This document shows, piece by piece, positions 20,485 to 32,330 of a DNA stretch of 64,000 bases (position 1 is the stretch's first letter; the number at the start of each line of letters is the position of its first letter). Under the pieces are notes generated by a model, which ran no database searches, was not told where the DNA came from, and saw only the letters and a list, made by a program, of their open reading frames with translations. Both the position numbers and the translations under genes were made by a program. Source of the DNA: Klebsiella electrica (GTDB taxonomy: Bacteria > Pseudomonadota > Gammaproteobacteria > Enterobacterales > Enterobacteriaceae); NCBI RefSeq assembly GCF_006711645.1, contig NZ_CP041247.1, forward strand, positions 1,488,001-1,552,000. The letters are read 5' to 3'.

Positions 20485-23211
20485 ATGGCTACGATTCATG
20501 TAGACGGCAAAGAATACGAGGTCAACGGAGCGGACAACCTGTTAGAGGCCTGTCTCTCTCTTGGTCTTGATATTCCATACTTTTGCTGGCACCCGGCGCT
20601 CGGGAGCGTCGGTGCTTGCCGCCAGTGTGCGGTGAAGCAATATCAAAACGCGGAAGACACGCGTGGTCGCCTGGTGATGTCCTGTATGACACCGGCGTCT
20701 GACGGCACCTTTATTTCTATCGACGACGGCGAAGCGAAGCAGTTCCGCGAAAGCGTGGTGGAGTGGCTGATGACCAACCACCCGCACGACTGCCCGGTCT
20801 GTGAGGAGGGGGGCAACTGCCACCTGCAGGATATGACCGTGATGACCGGTCACAGCTTCCGCCGCTACCGTTTCACCAAGCGTACTCACCGCAACCAGGA
20901 CCTGGGGCCGTTCATCTCTCACGAAATGAACCGCTGCATCGCCTGCTATCGCTGCGTGCGTTACTACAAAGATTACGCTGACGGTACCGACCTGGGCGTT
21001 TACGGTGCGCATGACAACGTCTATTTCGGTCGTCCGGAAGATGGCACGCTGGAGAGCGAATTCTCCGGCAACCTGGTTGAAGTCTGCCCGACCGGCGTCT
21101 TTACCGATAAAACGCACTCCGAGCGCTATAACCGTAAATGGGATATGCAGTTTGCGCCGAGCATCTGCCAGCAGTGTTCCATCGGCTGTAACATCAGCCC
21201 GGGCGAGCGCTATGGCGAGCTGCGTCGTATCGAAAACCGTTACAACGGTACCGTTAACCGTTACTTCCTCTGCGACCGCGGCCGTTTTGGCTATGGCTAT
21301 GTGAACCTGAAAGACCGTCCGCGTCAGCCGGTTCAGCGCCGTGGCGATGACTTCATCACTCTCAACGCCGAGCAGGCGATGCAGGGCGCGGCGGATATTC
21401 TGCGTCAGTCGAAAAAGGTGATTGGTATCGGCTCGCCGCGCGCCAGCATTGAAAGCAACTTTGCGTTGCGCGAGCTGGTGGGCGTTGAGAACTTCTATAC
21501 CGGCATTGCGAAGGCTGAGCAGGAACGTCTGCAGATGATGCTGACCGTGCTGCGCGATGGCGGTATTCATACCCCGACGCTGCGCGACATTGAGTCCTAC
21601 GATGCGGTTCTGGTACTCGGGGAAGATATTACCCAGACCGGCGCCCGCGTCGCGCTCGCCGTACGTCAGGCGGTGAAAGGGAAAGCGCGTGAAATGGCGG
21701 CGGCGCAGAAAGTCGCCGACTGGCAGATAGCCGCAATCCTCAACATCGGTCAACGCGCGAAGCATCCGCTGTTTGTCACCAATATTGACGACACCCGTCT
21801 TGACGATGTCGCTGCGTGGACCTATCGCGCGCCGGTGGAAGATCAGGCGCGTCTGGGCTTTGCCATTGCCCATGCGCTGGACGAAACCGCTCCGGCGGTG
21901 GACGGACTGAGCAGCGATCTGAAAGGCAAAATTGACGTGATCGTTCAGGCGCTGGCCGGGGCGAAGAAACCGCTGATTGTCTCCGGGACTAACGCTGGCA
22001 GCATTGAGATTATCCAGGCAGCGGCCAACGTGGCGAAAGCGCTGAAAGGCCGTGGCGCCGATGTCGGTGTGACGATGGTCGCGCGTGCGGTGAACAGCGT
22101 CGGTCTCGGCATGATTGGCGGCGGCTCTCTGGAAGAGGCGCTGAGCGAGCTGGAAACCGGCGCCGCCGATGCGGTTGTGGTGCTGGAAAACGATCTGCAT
22201 CGTCACGCTTCCGCCGCGCGCGTTGACGCCGCGCTGGCCAAAGCGCCGCTGGTGATGGTGGTTGACCATCAGCGCACGGCGATTATGGACAAAGCGCACC
22301 TGGTGCTTTCGGCGGCGAGTTTCGCCGAAAGCGACGGAACCGTGGTCAATAACGAAGGGCGCGCGCAGCGTTTCTTCCAGGTCTACGACCCGTCTTACTA
22401 CGATGCGAATACCGTGATGCTGGAAAGCTGGCGTTGGCTGCACTCGCTGCACAGCACCGTCGACAACCGTCAGGTTGACTGGACGCAGCTGGATCATGTG
22501 ATTGATGCCGCTATTGCTAAGCTGCCGCAGCTGGCGGGTATTAAAGATGCCGCGCCGGACGCGACCTTCCGTATCCGCGGGCAGAAACTGGCTCGCGAAC
22601 CGCATCGTTATAGCGGCCGCACGGCAATGCGCGCCAATATCAGCGTGCATGAACCGCGCCAGCCGCAGGATAAAGACACCATGTTCGCCTTCTCGATGGA
22701 AGGGAACAACCAGCCGTCTGCGCCGCGCTCGCAAATTCCGTTCGCCTGGGCCCCAGGCTGGAACTCACCGCAGGCGTGGAACAAGTTCCAGGATGAAGTG
22801 GGCGGTAAACTGCGCCACGGCGATCCGGGCGTACGCCTGATTGAAGCTTCCGCCAGCGGTCTTGAGTACTTTACCGCAGTGCCGACAGGCTTCCAGGCTG
22901 AAGCAGGAAAATGGCGGATTGCGCCGTACTACCATCTGTTCGGCAGCGATGAGCTGTCGCAGCGTTCTCCGGTCTTCCAGAGCCGCATGCCGCAGCCGTA
23001 CATCAAGCTGAACCCGGCCGATGCCGCGAAGCTTGGCGTCAATGAGGGCGCGATGATTTCGTTCCGCATTGACGGTCAGACGCTCAGTCTCCCGCTGGTG
23101 ATTTCTGCGGGACTGACGGCAGGGCAGGTGGGTTTACCGATGGGCATGCCGGGTATTGCGCCGGTACTGACCGGAGCACGTATTGACACTCTGCAGGAGG
23201 CGAAAGCATGA
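20485..23211 (+). CDS. nuoG: NADH-quinone oxidoreductase subunit G
   Basis: 908 residues, the E. coli size. Largest subunit, carrying several clusters: [2Fe-2S] N1b ([15 protein letters not shown]), the N5 and N4 [4Fe-4S] sites ([14 protein letters not shown], then [10 protein letters not shown] and CPTGV), and N7 (CQQCSIGC), the extra cluster found in E. coli-type enzymes. The C-terminal two thirds resemble molybdopterin oxidoreductases without the cofactor. I chose ATG 20485, 7 nt after GGAAG; ATG 20479 is only 1 nt from it. It overlaps nuoH by 4 nt. Confidence 0.98.
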   Translation: MATIHVDGKEYEVNGADNLLEACLSLGLDIPYFCWHPALGSVGACRQCAVKQYQNAEDTRGRLVMSCMTPASDGTFISIDDGEAKQFRESVVEWLMTNHPHDCPVCEEGGNCHLQDMTVMTGHSFRRYRFTKRTHRNQDLGPFISHEMNRCIACYRCVRYYKDYADGTDLGVYGAHDNVYFGRPEDGTLESEFSGNLVEVCPTGVFTDKTHSERYNRKWDMQFAPSICQQCSIGCNISPGERYGELRRIENRYNGTVNRYFLCDRGRFGYGYVNLKDRPRQPVQRRGDDFITLNAEQAMQGAADILRQSKKVIGIGSPRASIESNFALRELVGVENFYTGIAKAEQERLQMMLTVLRDGGIHTPTLRDIESYDAVLVLGEDITQTGARVALAVRQAVKGKAREMAAAQKVADWQIAAILNIGQRAKHPLFVTNIDDTRLDDVAAWTYRAPVEDQARLGFAIAHALDETAPAVDGLSSDLKGKIDVIVQALAGAKKPLIVSGTNAGSIEIIQAAANVAKALKGRGADVGVTMVARAVNSVGLGMIGGGSLEEALSELETGAADAVVVLENDLHRHASAARVDAALAKAPLVMVVDHQRTAIMDKAHLVLSAASFAESDGTVVNNEGRAQRFFQVYDPSYYDANTVMLESWRWLHSLHSTVDNRQVDWTQLDHVIDAAIAKLPQLAGIKDAAPDATFRIRGQKLAREPHRYSGRTAMRANISVHEPRQPQDKDTMFAFSMEGNNQPSAPRSQIPFAWAPGWNSPQAWNKFQDEVGGKLRHGDPGVRLIEASASGLEYFTAVPTGFQAEAGKWRIAPYYHLFGSDELSQRSPVFQSRMPQPYIKLNPADAAKLGVNEGAMISFRIDGQTLSLPLVISAGLTAGQVGLPMGMPGIAPVLTGARIDTLQEAKA

Positions 23212-24185
23212 GTTGGTTAACACCGGATCTCATCGACATTCTGTTAAGCATCCTCAAGGCAGTGGTGATTCTGCTGGTGGTGGTGACCTGCGGCGCGTTC
23301 ATGAGCTTTGGCGAACGTCGTCTGCTGGGTCTGTTCCAGAACCGCTACGGACCAAACCGTGTCGGCTGGGGCGGCTCGCTGCAGCTCGTCGCCGACATGA
23401 TCAAGATGTTCTTTAAAGAGGACTGGGTTCCGCGCTTTACAGACCGCGTGATCTTTACTCTGGCGCCGGTTATCGCCTTTACCTCCCTGCTGCTGGCGTT
23501 TGCTATCGTGCCGGTCAGCCCGACGTGGGTGGTCGCCGACCTGAACATCGGCATCCTGTTCTTCCTGATGATGGCAGGCCTCGCGGTTTACGCCGTGCTG
23601 TTCGCCGGTTGGTCGAGTAACAACAAATACTCGCTGCTGGGGGCGATGCGTGCTTCCGCGCAGACCCTGAGCTACGAAGTGTTCCTCGGTCTGTCGCTGA
23701 TGGGCGTGGTGGCACAGGCGGGATCGTTCAACATGAGCGATATCGTCAATAACCAGGCGCATCTGTGGAACGTGATTCCGCAGTTCTTCGGCTTTGTCAC
23801 CTTTGCTATCGCCGGCGTTGCGGTTTGTCACCGTCACCCGTTTGACCAGCCGGAAGCCGAGCAGGAACTGGCCGATGGTTATCACATCGAATATTCCGGC
23901 ATGAAGTTCGGTCTGTTCTTTGTTGGTGAATACATCGGGATTGTCACCGTCTCAGCGCTGATCGTCACGCTGTTCTTCGGCGGCTGGAATGGCCCATGGT
24001 TACCTCCGTTCATCTGGTTCGCGCTGAAAACCGCGTTCTTTATGATGATGTTCATTTTGATCCGCGCATCATTACCGCGTCCGCGCTATGACCAGGTAAT
24101 GTCCTTTGGCTGGAAGGTATGCCTGCCGTTAACGCTGATCAACTTGTTGGTAACGGCGGCTGTCATTCTCTGGCAGGCGCAATAA
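23208..24185 (+). CDS. nuoH: NADH-quinone oxidoreductase subunit H
   Basis: 325 residues and about eight membrane spans. This membrane-arm subunit forms the entrance and floor of the quinone chamber together with NuoB and NuoD. Conserved loops are [37 protein letters not shown] (acidic loop linked to proton coupling) and [13 protein letters not shown]. The start overlaps the nuoG stop. 14 nt to nuoI. Confidence 0.98.
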   Translation: MSWLTPDLIDILLSILKAVVILLVVVTCGAFMSFGERRLLGLFQNRYGPNRVGWGGSLQLVADMIKMFFKEDWVPRFTDRVIFTLAPVIAFTSLLLAFAIVPVSPTWVVADLNIGILFFLMMAGLAVYAVLFAGWSSNNKYSLLGAMRASAQTLSYEVFLGLSLMGVVAQAGSFNMSDIVNNQAHLWNVIPQFFGFVTFAIAGVAVCHRHPFDQPEAEQELADGYHIEYSGMKFGLFFVGEYIGIVTVSALIVTLFFGGWNGPWLPPFIWFALKTAFFMMMFILIRASLPRPRYDQVMSFGWKVCLPLTLINLLVTAAVILWQAQ

Positions 24186-24199
24186 GGGGTGAATTGACC

Positions 24200-24742
24200 A
24201 TGACCTTAAAAGAATTATTGGTGGGGTTCGGCACCCAGGTCCGCAGTATCTGGATGATCGGGATGCATGCCTTCGCCAAACGTGAGACCCAGATGTACCC
24301 GGAAGAGCCGGTATATCTGCCGCCGCGCTACCGTGGCCGTATCGTGCTGACGCGCGACCCGGACGGTGAGGAGCGCTGCGTTGCCTGTAACCTGTGTGCG
24401 GTAGCGTGTCCGGTAGGCTGTATCTCTTTGCAGAAAGCAGAGACCAAAGACGGCCGCTGGTACCCGGAGTTTTTCCGTATCAACTTCTCACGCTGCATTT
24501 TCTGCGGTCTGTGTGAAGAAGCGTGCCCGACCACGGCGATTCAGTTGACCCCGGACTTCGAACTGGGTGAATACAAGCGTCAGGATCTGGTGTACGAAAA
24601 AGAGGATCTGCTGATTTCCGGTCCGGGCAAATACCCGGAATATAACTTCTACCGGATGGCGGGTATGGCAATCGACGGCAAAGATAAGGGCGAAGCAGAG
24701 AACGAAGCTAAGCCTATCGACGTCAAGAGCCTGTTACCGTAA
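24200..24742 (+). CDS. nuoI: NADH-quinone oxidoreductase subunit I (clusters N6a/N6b)
   Basis: 180 residues. Two CxxCxxCxxxCP ferredoxin motifs, [15 protein letters not shown] and [13 protein letters not shown], hold [4Fe-4S] clusters N6a and N6b, which carry electrons to NuoB. ATG 24200 gives [13 protein letters not shown] as in E. coli; the frame is open further upstream inside nuoH but without homology. 10 nt to nuoJ. Confidence 0.98.
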   Translation: MTLKELLVGFGTQVRSIWMIGMHAFAKRETQMYPEEPVYLPPRYRGRIVLTRDPDGEERCVACNLCAVACPVGCISLQKAETKDGRWYPEFFRINFSRCIFCGLCEEACPTTAIQLTPDFELGEYKRQDLVYEKEDLLISGPGKYPEYNFYRMAGMAIDGKDKGEAENEAKPIDVKSLLP

Positions 24743-24752
24743 GGAGAGGGCA

Positions 24753-25307
24753 ATGGAATTCGCTTTTTATATCTGTGGCCTCATCGCCATCCTCGCGACG
24801 CTGCGGGTCATCACCCACACCAATCCGGTGCATGCGTTGCTGTACCTGATTATTTCGCTGTTGGCGATTGCCGGAGTGTTCTTCTCTCTGGGGGCCTACT
24901 TTGCCGGTGCGCTGGAAATTATCGTCTACGCCGGGGCCATCATGGTGCTGTTCGTGTTCGTGGTGATGATGCTCAACCTGGGCGGCAGCGAAATCGAGCA
25001 GGAACGCAAGTGGCTGCAGCCGGGGATCTGGATTGGTCCGGCCATCCTCTCTGCGGTGCTGCTGGTGGTTATGGTGTATGCCATCCTCGGTCTTAACGAT
25101 CAGGGCATTGAAGGCAACGCGATAAGCGCGAAAGAAGTGGGTATTGCGCTGTTTGGGCCGTACGTACTGGTGGTGGAGCTGGCCTCCATGCTGCTGCTGG
25201 CCGGTCTGGTTGTTGCCTTCCACATTGGCCGCGAAGAGCGCGCCGGCGAAGTGCTGAGCAACCGTCAGGGCGATAGCGACAAAAGAAAAACGGAGGAACA
25301 CGCATGA
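24753..25307 (+). CDS. nuoJ: NADH-quinone oxidoreductase subunit J
   Basis: 184 residues with five predicted membrane helices. Membrane-arm subunit next to NuoK; the conserved helix [18 protein letters not shown] takes part in the conformational coupling of quinone reduction to proton pumping. The start has AAGGAGAGG. It overlaps nuoK by 4 nt. Confidence 0.97.
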   Translation: MEFAFYICGLIAILATLRVITHTNPVHALLYLIISLLAIAGVFFSLGAYFAGALEIIVYAGAIMVLFVFVVMMLNLGGSEIEQERKWLQPGIWIGPAILSAVLLVVMVYAILGLNDQGIEGNAISAKEVGIALFGPYVLVVELASMLLLAGLVVAFHIGREERAGEVLSNRQGDSDKRKTEEHA

Positions 25308-25606
25308 TTCCCTTAACACATGGGCTGATCCTCGCCGCTGTCCTGTTTGTGCTCGGCCTGACGGGTCTGGTTATCCGCCGCAATCTGCTGTTTATGCTGA
25401 TTAGCCTGGAAATCATGATCAACGCCGCCGCGCTGGCTTTCGTGGTGGCAGGCAGCTACTGGGGTCAGACCGACGGTCAGATAATGTATATCCTCGCCAT
25501 CAGCCTCGCGGCTGCGGAAGCGAGTATCGGCCTGGCGCTGCTGCTGCAGCTCCATCGTCGCCGCCAGAACCTGAACATCGATTCAGTAAGTGAGTTGCGT
25601 GGATGA
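25304..25606 (+). CDS. nuoK: NADH-quinone oxidoreductase subunit K
   Basis: 100 residues, three membrane helices; an MnhC/MrpC-like subunit. The two conserved membrane glutamates of the proton path are in [13 protein letters not shown] and [11 protein letters not shown]. It overlaps both neighbours by 4 nt (ATGA). Confidence 0.97.
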   Translation: MIPLTHGLILAAVLFVLGLTGLVIRRNLLFMLISLEIMINAAALAFVVAGSYWGQTDGQIMYILAISLAAAEASIGLALLLQLHRRRQNLNIDSVSELRG

Positions 25607-27444
25607 ACATGCTTGCCTTAACCATTCTTTTGCCATTGATTGGCTTTGTGCTGCTGGCCTTTTCCCGCGGACGCTGGTCGGAAAACCTGTCCGCCACCGT
25701 GGGAATGGGGTCAGTCGGCCTGGCGGCGCTGGTGACCGCGTTTGTCGGCGTCGACTTCTTCGCTAACGGCAAACAGGCGGTCAGCGTACCGCTGTGGACC
25801 TGGATGTCGGTGGGGGATTTCAACATTGGTTTTAACCTGGTGCTGGATGGTCTCTCGCTGACCATGCTTTCCGTGGTGACCGGCGTTGGCTTCCTGATCC
25901 ACATGTTCGCCTCCTGGTATATGCGCGGTGAAGAGGGATACTCCCGCTTTTTCGCCTACACCAACCTGTTTATCGCGAGTATGGTGGTGCTGGTACTGGC
26001 CGATAACCTGCTGCTGATGTACCTCGGCTGGGAAGGCGTGGGCCTGTGCTCCTATCTGCTGATCGGTTTCTACTACACCGATCCGAAGAACGGCGCCGCG
26101 GCGATGAAAGCCTTCGTGGTCACCCGCGTCGGTGACGTGTTCCTCGCGTTCGCGCTGTTCATTCTCTACAACGAGCTGGGCACCCTGAACTTCCGCGAAA
26201 TGGTCGAACTGGCGCCTGCGCACTTTGCAGCCGGCAACAATATGCTGTGGTGGGCAACGCTGATGCTGCTGGGCGGCGCGGTCGGTAAATCGGCGCAGCT
26301 GCCGTTGCAGACCTGGCTTGCGGACGCCATGGCCGGTCCGACGCCGGTTTCTGCCTTGATCCACGCCGCGACCATGGTAACCGCGGGCGTCTACCTGATC
26401 GCCCGTACCCATGGCCTGTTCCTGATGACCCCGGAAATTCTCCATCTGGTCGGTATCGTCGGGGCGGTGACGCTGGTGCTGGCAGGCTTTGCTGCGCTGG
26501 TTCAGACCGATATCAAACGCGTTCTCGCTTATTCCACCATGAGCCAGATTGGCTACATGTTCCTGGCGCTCGGCGTACAGGCATGGGATGCGGCGATTTT
26601 CCACCTGATGACCCACGCGTTCTTTAAAGCGCTGCTGTTCCTCTCGTCCGGTTCGGTCATTCTGGCCTGCCACCACGAGCAGAACATCTTCAAAATGGGC
26701 GGCCTGCGTAAGTCGATCCCGCTGGTGTATGTCTGCTTCCTGGTGGGGGGCGCGGCGCTGTCCGCACTGCCGCTCATCACCGCAGGCTTCTTCAGTAAGG
26801 ACGAAATCCTCGCTGGCGCGATGGCGAATGGCCATATCAATCTGATGGTTGCGGGTCTGGTCGGCGCATTTATGACCTCGCTCTATACCTTCCGGATGAT
26901 CTTCATCGTCTTCCACGGCAAAGAGCAAATCCATGCGCATGCAGGGAAGGGGATTACCCACCACCTGCCGCTGATTGTGCTGCTGATTCTGTCGACCTTC
27001 GTTGGCGCGCTGATTGTTCCGCCGCTGCAGGGCGTATTGCCGCAGACAACCGAACTTGAGCACGGCCGCGTGATGACGCTGGAGATTGCCTCCGGGATTA
27101 TCGCCATTGCCGGTATTCTGATCGCCGCCTGGCTGTGGCTGGGTCAACGCACGCTGGTGACTGCGGTTGCCAACAGCGCTCCGGGCCGTCTGCTGGGTAC
27201 CTGGTGGTACAACGCATGGGGCTTCGACTGGTTGTACGACAAAGTGTTCGTGAAACCATTCCTCGGCATCGCGTGGCTGCTGAAGAGCGATCCGCTGAAC
27301 TCAATGATGAACATTCCGGCTATTCTCTCCCGCTTTGCAGGCAAAGGTCTGCTGTTCAGCGAGAACGGATATTTACGCTGGTATGTGGCATCCATGAGCA
27401 TCGGCGCGGTTGTCGTGCTGGCGCTGCTGATGGTACTGCGCTGA
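25603..27444 (+). CDS. nuoL: NADH-quinone oxidoreductase subunit L (antiporter-like)
   Basis: 613 residues, the same as E. coli. Distal Mrp-type proton-pumping subunit with about 16 membrane segments and a long lateral helix at the C terminus that braces the membrane arm. Conserved parts are [18 protein letters not shown] (key Glu), [19 protein letters not shown] and the broken-helix region [16 protein letters not shown]. It is followed by a 347-bp repeat-rich gap, the only long break in the operon. Confidence 0.98.
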   Translation: MNMLALTILLPLIGFVLLAFSRGRWSENLSATVGMGSVGLAALVTAFVGVDFFANGKQAVSVPLWTWMSVGDFNIGFNLVLDGLSLTMLSVVTGVGFLIHMFASWYMRGEEGYSRFFAYTNLFIASMVVLVLADNLLLMYLGWEGVGLCSYLLIGFYYTDPKNGAAAMKAFVVTRVGDVFLAFALFILYNELGTLNFREMVELAPAHFAAGNNMLWWATLMLLGGAVGKSAQLPLQTWLADAMAGPTPVSALIHAATMVTAGVYLIARTHGLFLMTPEILHLVGIVGAVTLVLAGFAALVQTDIKRVLAYSTMSQIGYMFLALGVQAWDAAIFHLMTHAFFKALLFLSSGSVILACHHEQNIFKMGGLRKSIPLVYVCFLVGGAALSALPLITAGFFSKDEILAGAMANGHINLMVAGLVGAFMTSLYTFRMIFIVFHGKEQIHAHAGKGITHHLPLIVLLILSTFVGALIVPPLQGVLPQTTELEHGRVMTLEIASGIIAIAGILIAAWLWLGQRTLVTAVANSAPGRLLGTWWYNAWGFDWLYDKVFVKPFLGIAWLLKSDPLNSMMNIPAILSRFAGKGLLFSENGYLRWYVASMSIGAVVVLALLMVLR

Positions 27445-27791
27445 GTTTGTGGGTTGGGTTGTTTTGCCCGGCGGTGTTGCGCTAGCCGGGCCTACGGCAC
27501 CGTAGGTCGGATAAGCGAAGCGCCATCCGACATAATGAACCCAAAAAAATTTTTAGAATTCGTTGAAATCTGTTCCTGAAGTACAGGCGTCATCGGCGAA
27601 GTCAGGCCGGATACCGCCAGCGCGCAGCAGCCGGAGCGTACTGAGTACGTGAGGATGTTTCGCAACGTTCATCCCTTCGGGGCCGTCCTCAGGACGTTCA
27701 AAACGCGAGGCGTTTTGTGTGGACACTGGCAGGATTCGGGCGGGCAAGCAAGGTCGCCTGAGCAGGATAAATATAAGGGACATACTTAGCT
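27445..27791. repeat. REP and palindrome-rich insert between nuoL and nuoM
   Basis: 347 bp without a gene inside the nuo operon. 27463-27534 is a REP pair (CCCGGCGGTGTTGCGCTAGCCGGG, then GTCGGATAAGCGAAGCGCC). From 27560 to 27740 there is a second, different palindromic block: CGTACTGAGTACG (27637-27649), CGTCCTCAGGACG (about 27687-27699) and AAAACGCGAGGCGTTTT (about 27702-27718). I do not recognise the second block as a named repeat family. A minus-strand frame across it has no homology that I can see. Confidence 0.75.
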
Positions 27792-29321
27792 ATGTTATTA
27801 CCCTGGTTAATACTAATCCCCTTTATCGGCGGGTTTCTGTGCTGGCAGACTGAACGCTTTGGCGTGAAGGTGCCGCGCTGGATTGCGCTGATTACCATGG
27901 GGCTGACGCTGGTGCTCTCGCTGCAGTTGTGGCTGCAGGGCGGCTATTCTCTGACGCAATCTGCGGGCATTCCGCAGTGGCAGTCTGAATTCGTGATGCC
28001 GTGGATCCCACGCTTCGGTATTAGCATTCATCTTGCTATCGACGGCCTGTCGCTGCTGATGGTGGTGCTGACCGGTCTGCTTGGCGTGCTGGCGGTGCTG
28101 TGTTCGTGGCGCGAAATCGAGAAATACCAGGGCTTTTTCCACCTCAACCTGATGTGGATCCTGGGCGGCGTTATCGGCGTGTTCCTTGCCATCGACATGT
28201 TCCTGTTCTTCTTCTTCTGGGAGATGATGCTGGTGCCGATGTACTTCCTGATCGCGTTGTGGGGCCATAAGGCGTCTGACGGTAAAACGCGTATCACGGC
28301 GGCAACCAAGTTCTTCATCTATACCCAGGCGAGTGGTCTGGTGATGCTGATTGCCATCCTGGCGCTGGCATTTGTCCACTTCAACGCGACCGGCGTCTGG
28401 ACCTTCAACTACGAAGATCTGCTGAAAACGCCGATGTCCCACGGCGTGGAATATCTGCTGATGCTCGGCTTCTTCATCGCCTTTGCGGTGAAAATGCCGG
28501 TGGTTCCGCTGCATGGCTGGCTGCCGGATGCCCACTCCCAGGCACCGACCGCCGGTTCCGTTGACCTGGCGGGGATCTTGCTGAAAACGGCGGCCTACGG
28601 TCTGCTGCGCTTTGCGCTGCCGCTGTTCCCGAACGCCTCCGCCGAGTTTGCGCCAATCGCCATGTGGCTGGGCGTTATCGGTATCTTCTACGGCGCGTGG
28701 ATGGCTTTCGCCCAGACCGATATCAAACGTCTGATTGCTTACACCTCCGTTTCCCACATGGGCTTCGTGCTGATTGCTATCTACACCGGCAGCCAGCTGG
28801 CTTATCAGGGCGCGGTGATTCAGATGATTGCGCACGGTCTGTCCGCTGCGGGTCTGTTTATTCTCTGCGGTCAGCTGTACGAGCGTCTGCATACCCGTGA
28901 TATGCGCCAGATGGGCGGTCTGTGGAGCAAAATTAAATGGCTGCCGGCGATGTCGATGTTCTTCGCCGTGGCAACCCTGGGGATGCCGGGCACCGGTAAC
29001 TTCGTCGGCGAATTTATGATTCTGTTCGGCAGCTATAAAGTGGTGCCGCTGATTACCGTGATCTCGACCTTTGGTCTGGTATTCGCTTCCGTTTACTCGC
29101 TGTCGATGCTGCATCGCGCCTACTTCGGTAAAGCGAAAAGCGAAGTCGCGGCGAAAGATCTGCCGGGGATGTCCCTGCGTGAACTGTCTATCATCCTGCT
29201 GCTGGTGGTGCTGCTGGTGCTGTTGGGCTTCTTCCCGCAGCCGATTCTCGACACCTCGCATGCTGCGATGAGCAACATTCAGCAGTGGTTTGTTAATTCT
29301 GTTTCTACTACAAGGCCGTAA
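27792..29321 (+). CDS. nuoM: NADH-quinone oxidoreductase subunit M (antiporter-like)
   Basis: 509 residues with about 14 membrane helices. Second Mrp-type proton-pumping subunit, between NuoL and NuoN. Conserved: FFFFWEMMLVPMYFLI (key Glu), KMPVVPLHGWLPDAHSQAP (key Lys) and FAQTDIKRLIAYTSVSHMG. ATG 27792 gives MLLPWLILIPFIGGF as in E. coli. Six bases separate it from nuoN. Confidence 0.98.
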   Translation: MLLPWLILIPFIGGFLCWQTERFGVKVPRWIALITMGLTLVLSLQLWLQGGYSLTQSAGIPQWQSEFVMPWIPRFGISIHLAIDGLSLLMVVLTGLLGVLAVLCSWREIEKYQGFFHLNLMWILGGVIGVFLAIDMFLFFFFWEMMLVPMYFLIALWGHKASDGKTRITAATKFFIYTQASGLVMLIAILALAFVHFNATGVWTFNYEDLLKTPMSHGVEYLLMLGFFIAFAVKMPVVPLHGWLPDAHSQAPTAGSVDLAGILLKTAAYGLLRFALPLFPNASAEFAPIAMWLGVIGIFYGAWMAFAQTDIKRLIAYTSVSHMGFVLIAIYTGSQLAYQGAVIQMIAHGLSAAGLFILCGQLYERLHTRDMRQMGGLWSKIKWLPAMSMFFAVATLGMPGTGNFVGEFMILFGSYKVVPLITVISTFGLVFASVYSLSMLHRAYFGKAKSEVAAKDLPGMSLRELSIILLLVVLLVLLGFFPQPILDTSHAAMSNIQQWFVNSVSTTRP

Positions 29322-29327
29322 TTCGCC

Positions 29328-30785
29328 ATGACAATAACTCCACAACAACTGATCGCACTGCTACCGCTGCTGATCGTCGGCTTGACGGTGGTGGTTGTGA
29401 TGCTCTCCATTGCGTGGCGACGCAATCATTTCCTTAATGCCACGCTGTCGGTTCTCGGGCTTAATGCCGCGCTGGTCTCACTCTGGTTCGTGGGTCAGAA
29501 CGGGGCGATGGACGTCACGCCGCTGATTCGCGTTGACGGCTACGCGATGCTCTACACCGGGCTGGTGCTGCTGGCGAGCCTGGCCACCTGTACCTTTGCG
29601 TACCCGTGGCTTGAGGGATACAAGGACAATAAAGAAGAGTTCTACCTGCTGGTGCTTATCGCCGCGCTGGGTGGCATTCTGCTGGCGGGTGCGAACCATC
29701 TGGCGGCGCTGTTCCTCGGTATCGAATTGATTTCGCTGCCGCTGTTCGGTCTCGTTGGTTATGCCTTCCGCCAGAAGCGTTCGCTGGAAGCGAGTATCAA
29801 ATACACCATTTTGTCCGCCGCAGCCTCTTCATTCCTGCTGTTCGGTATGGCGCTGGTGTATGCGAACTCGGGCAACCTGTCCTTCCTGGCGCTGGGTAAA
29901 AGCCTGGCAGACAGCGCGCTGCACGAACCGCTGCTGCTGGCGGGTCTGGGCCTGATGATTGTCGGCCTGGGCTTTAAGCTGTCTCTGGTTCCGTTTCACC
30001 TGTGGACGCCGGACGTTTATCAGGGCGCGCCGGCGCCGGTATCAACCTTCCTGGCAACCGCCAGCAAGATTGCTATCTTCGGCGTGGTGATGCGTCTGTT
30101 CCTGTACATGCCGGTGGGCAACAGCGAAGCGGTACGCGTGGTGCTGGGCCTGATTGCCTTCGCCTCTATCATCTTCGGTAACCTGATGGCGCTGAGCCAG
30201 ACCAATATCAAGCGTCTGCTCGGCTACTCCTCCATCTCGCACCTTGGCTATCTGCTGGTAGCGCTGATTGCCCTGCAGAGCGGTGACATGTCGATGGAAG
30301 CCGTGGGTGTCTATCTGGCTGGCTATCTGTTCAGCAGCCTCGGCGCGTTCGGCGTAGTCAGCCTGATGTCCAGCCCATACCGTGGTCCGGATGCCGACTC
30401 GCTGTACTCCTATCGCGGCCTGTTCTGGCACCGTCCGATTCTGTCAGCGGTGATGACGGTGATGATGCTGTCGCTGGCGGGTATCCCGATGACGCTGGGC
30501 TTTATCGGTAAATTCTACGTGCTGGCCGTCGGTGTGCATGCGCACCTGTGGTGGCTGGTTGCTGCCGTGGTGATCGGTTCGGCGATTGGTCTGTACTACT
30601 ACCTGCGCGTGGCGGTGAGTCTGTACCTGAGCGCGCCGGATAAACTGAATCGCGATGCGCCGTCGAACTGGCAGTATAGCGCGGGCGGTATCGTGGTGCT
30701 GATCTCCGCGCTGCTGGTTCTCGTGCTCGGCGTCTGGCCGCAGCCGCTGATTAGCATTGTGCAACTGGCAAAACCGCTGATGTAA
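29328..30785 (+). CDS. nuoN: NADH-quinone oxidoreductase subunit N (antiporter-like)
   Basis: 485 residues, about 14 membrane helices. Third Mrp-like pump subunit, nearest the quinone-coupling region. Conserved: [20 protein letters not shown] (key Glu), [20 protein letters not shown] (key Lys) and [20 protein letters not shown]. Last gene of the operon; a strong terminator follows. Confidence 0.98.
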   Translation: MTITPQQLIALLPLLIVGLTVVVVMLSIAWRRNHFLNATLSVLGLNAALVSLWFVGQNGAMDVTPLIRVDGYAMLYTGLVLLASLATCTFAYPWLEGYKDNKEEFYLLVLIAALGGILLAGANHLAALFLGIELISLPLFGLVGYAFRQKRSLEASIKYTILSAAASSFLLFGMALVYANSGNLSFLALGKSLADSALHEPLLLAGLGLMIVGLGFKLSLVPFHLWTPDVYQGAPAPVSTFLATASKIAIFGVVMRLFLYMPVGNSEAVRVVLGLIAFASIIFGNLMALSQTNIKRLLGYSSISHLGYLLVALIALQSGDMSMEAVGVYLAGYLFSSLGAFGVVSLMSSPYRGPDADSLYSYRGLFWHRPILSAVMTVMMLSLAGIPMTLGFIGKFYVLAVGVHAHLWWLVAAVVIGSAIGLYYYLRVAVSLYLSAPDKLNRDAPSNWQYSAGGIVVLISALLVLVLGVWPQPLISIVQLAKPLM

Positions 30786-30824
30786 TCGCCAGGTCCGGGG
30801 GTCACACCGCCGGTCCTGCAATCC

Positions 30825-30859
30825 TGCCTGCCCGTAGCGATACGGGCAGGCATTTTTTT
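30825..30859 (+). terminator. nuo operon terminator
   Basis: Perfect 12-bp stem TGCCTGCCCGTA / TACGGGCAGGCA with loop GCGA, followed by seven T. It lies between the converging nuoN and rbn genes. Confidence 0.95.
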
Positions 30860-30893
30860 GCCTCGCTGTGCTGTTTTATGCCTTCCGCCCCGG

Positions 30894-31814
30894 CTAGCTC
30901 AGGCTGTAGACCATAAAGTCTTCGGCCAGCAGCGTGCGGGGAAAAACCTCCCGACACTCCGTCAGCAGGCGCAGACAGCCTTCGGCGTCATAGCGCGAAC
31001 TAAAGTGGGTAGCGATAAACATCCTGACGCCGGCATCGCGGGCCAGCGCCGCTGCTTGCTGGCTCGACGAATGACCGCGGCTGTTGGCTTTTTCCGCCAT
31101 CGCCTGCTCCAGCGTCGTTTCATGAACCATCAGATCAACGCCGCGCGCCAGCTCAAGCGCCGCCTCGCAGGGGGCCGTATCGCCAAAAATCGCCAGCGTT
31201 TTACCCGGTGTCGCCGGACCGAGATAGTGCCGACCATCGATCCGCCGCCCGTCCTCCAGCTCCACCATTTCTCCCTGTTTCAGGCGCTGAAACAGCGGGC
31301 CCGGGCTGACGCCGTCGGCAATCAGCCGCGCGGCATCGAGGGTGCCGGGGCGAGGGTGCTCTTCGATACGATAGCCGTAGCATTCAACCGGATGATTCAG
31401 CGGATATGCGCTGACCCGATAGCCCCTTTCATCAAAGACCAGACCGGGGCCCACTTCGATAATGGTGAGCGGATAATCGGTCCAGGAACCGCTTAAGCGC
31501 AGCGCGGTCTCAACAAACTCCCTGAGCCCCGTCGGACCGTACAGCGTCAGCGGCAGAGAGTTACCCTGCATCGAGCGACTGCACAGCAGTCCGGGGAGGC
31601 CGAACAGATGATCGCCGTGGAGGTGAGTAATAAATATCTTATTCAGCTTTCCTGGGTGGTACGGGGTATGCAGAAACTGATGCTGGGTCCCTTCTCCGCA
31701 GTCGAACAACCACATCTCCGCTGCCGTCGGCTGTTGCAAATTCAGCACGATAGACGTCATATTACGTGCACGGGTCGGCACGCCTGCGGATGTCCCCAAA
31801 AATGTCAATTCCAT
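30894..31814 (-). CDS. rbn: RNase BN / RNase Z
   Basis: 306 residues of the metallo-beta-lactamase fold, matching E. coli Rbn (ElaC), a zinc endo/exoribonuclease that trims tRNA 3' ends. The metal motif [12 protein letters not shown] (HxHxDH) is at about residues 64-75, with later ligands in FGDTAPCE and in IATHFSSRY near the C terminus. N-terminal [14 protein letters not shown] is typical. Divergent from elaA. Confidence 0.97.
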   Translation of the reverse strand: MELTFLGTSAGVPTRARNMTSIVLNLQQPTAAEMWLFDCGEGTQHQFLHTPYHPGKLNKIFITHLHGDHLFGLPGLLCSRSMQGNSLPLTLYGPTGLREFVETALRLSGSWTDYPLTIIEVGPGLVFDERGYRVSAYPLNHPVECYGYRIEEHPRPGTLDAARLIADGVSPGPLFQRLKQGEMVELEDGRRIDGRHYLGPATPGKTLAIFGDTAPCEAALELARGVDLMVHETTLEQAMAEKANSRGHSSSQQAAALARDAGVRMFIATHFSSRYDAEGCLRLLTECREVFPRTLLAEDFMVYSLS

Positions 31815-31868
31815 CGTCCAGTGTCCTCAGGGCGTGGGTGAAAAAACTCAAGTATACAGGAGCAGTCA

Positions 31869-32330
31869 ATGATTACATGGCAGGATCTTCACCACGCAGA
31901 GCTGACCGTTCCGCAGCTGTACGCTTTGCTGCAACTACGTTGCGCGGTATTTATCGTCGAACAAAACTGCCCTTATCAGGATATTGACGGCGACGACCTG
32001 ATTGGTGATAACCGCCATCTGCTCGGCTGGCGAGGCGATGAGCTGGTCGCCTGCGCGCGCATTTTGAAAAGCGACGAGGATATTGAACCGGTGGTGATTG
32101 GTCGGGTCATTGTCAGCCCGGCGGTGCGCGGCGAGAAACTGGGGTATCAGCTGATGGAGCAGGCGCTGGCCAGCTGTCGTCGTCATTGGCCGCACAAGGC
32201 TATCTATCTCGGCGCCCAGGCGCACCTGCAACGTTTTTACGCCAGCTTCGGTTTTCAGCCGGTGACCGACATTTATGATGAGGACGGTATTGCGCATATC
32301 GGCATGGCCTGCGAAGCGGTCGCCGGTTAA
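31869..32330 (+). CDS. elaA: GNAT-family acetyltransferase ElaA
   Basis: 153 residues, full-length match to E. coli ElaA. The acetyl-CoA loop is in VIGRVIVSPAVRGEKLGYQL (R-x-x-G-x-G/A type); LRCAVFIVEQNCPYQDIDGDD is the family hallmark near the N terminus. Cytoplasmic; the substrate is not known. In E. coli K-12 elaB lies between elaA and menF, and here it is absent. Confidence 0.95.
   Translation: MITWQDLHHAELTVPQLYALLQLRCAVFIVEQNCPYQDIDGDDLIGDNRHLLGWRGDELVACARILKSDEDIEPVVIGRVIVSPAVRGEKLGYQLMEQALASCRRHWPHKAIYLGAQAHLQRFYASFGFQPVTDIYDEDGIAHIGMACEAVAG

Noticed and set aside
20542..22734. 730-residue open frame antisense to nuoG
   Set aside because: His/Arg/Gln-rich composition typical of a shadow frame; nuoG is certain on the other strand.
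25711..27147. 478-residue open frame antisense to nuoL
   Set aside because: Composition rich in His, Gln and Arg from reverse-reading membrane codons; no domain.
27553..27783. 76-residue minus-strand frame in the nuoL-nuoM gap
   Set aside because: Runs through palindromic repeats and has no good start site or family resemblance.
27813..29348. 511-residue open frame antisense to nuoM
   Set aside because: Same shadow effect; nuoM is full length and conserved.
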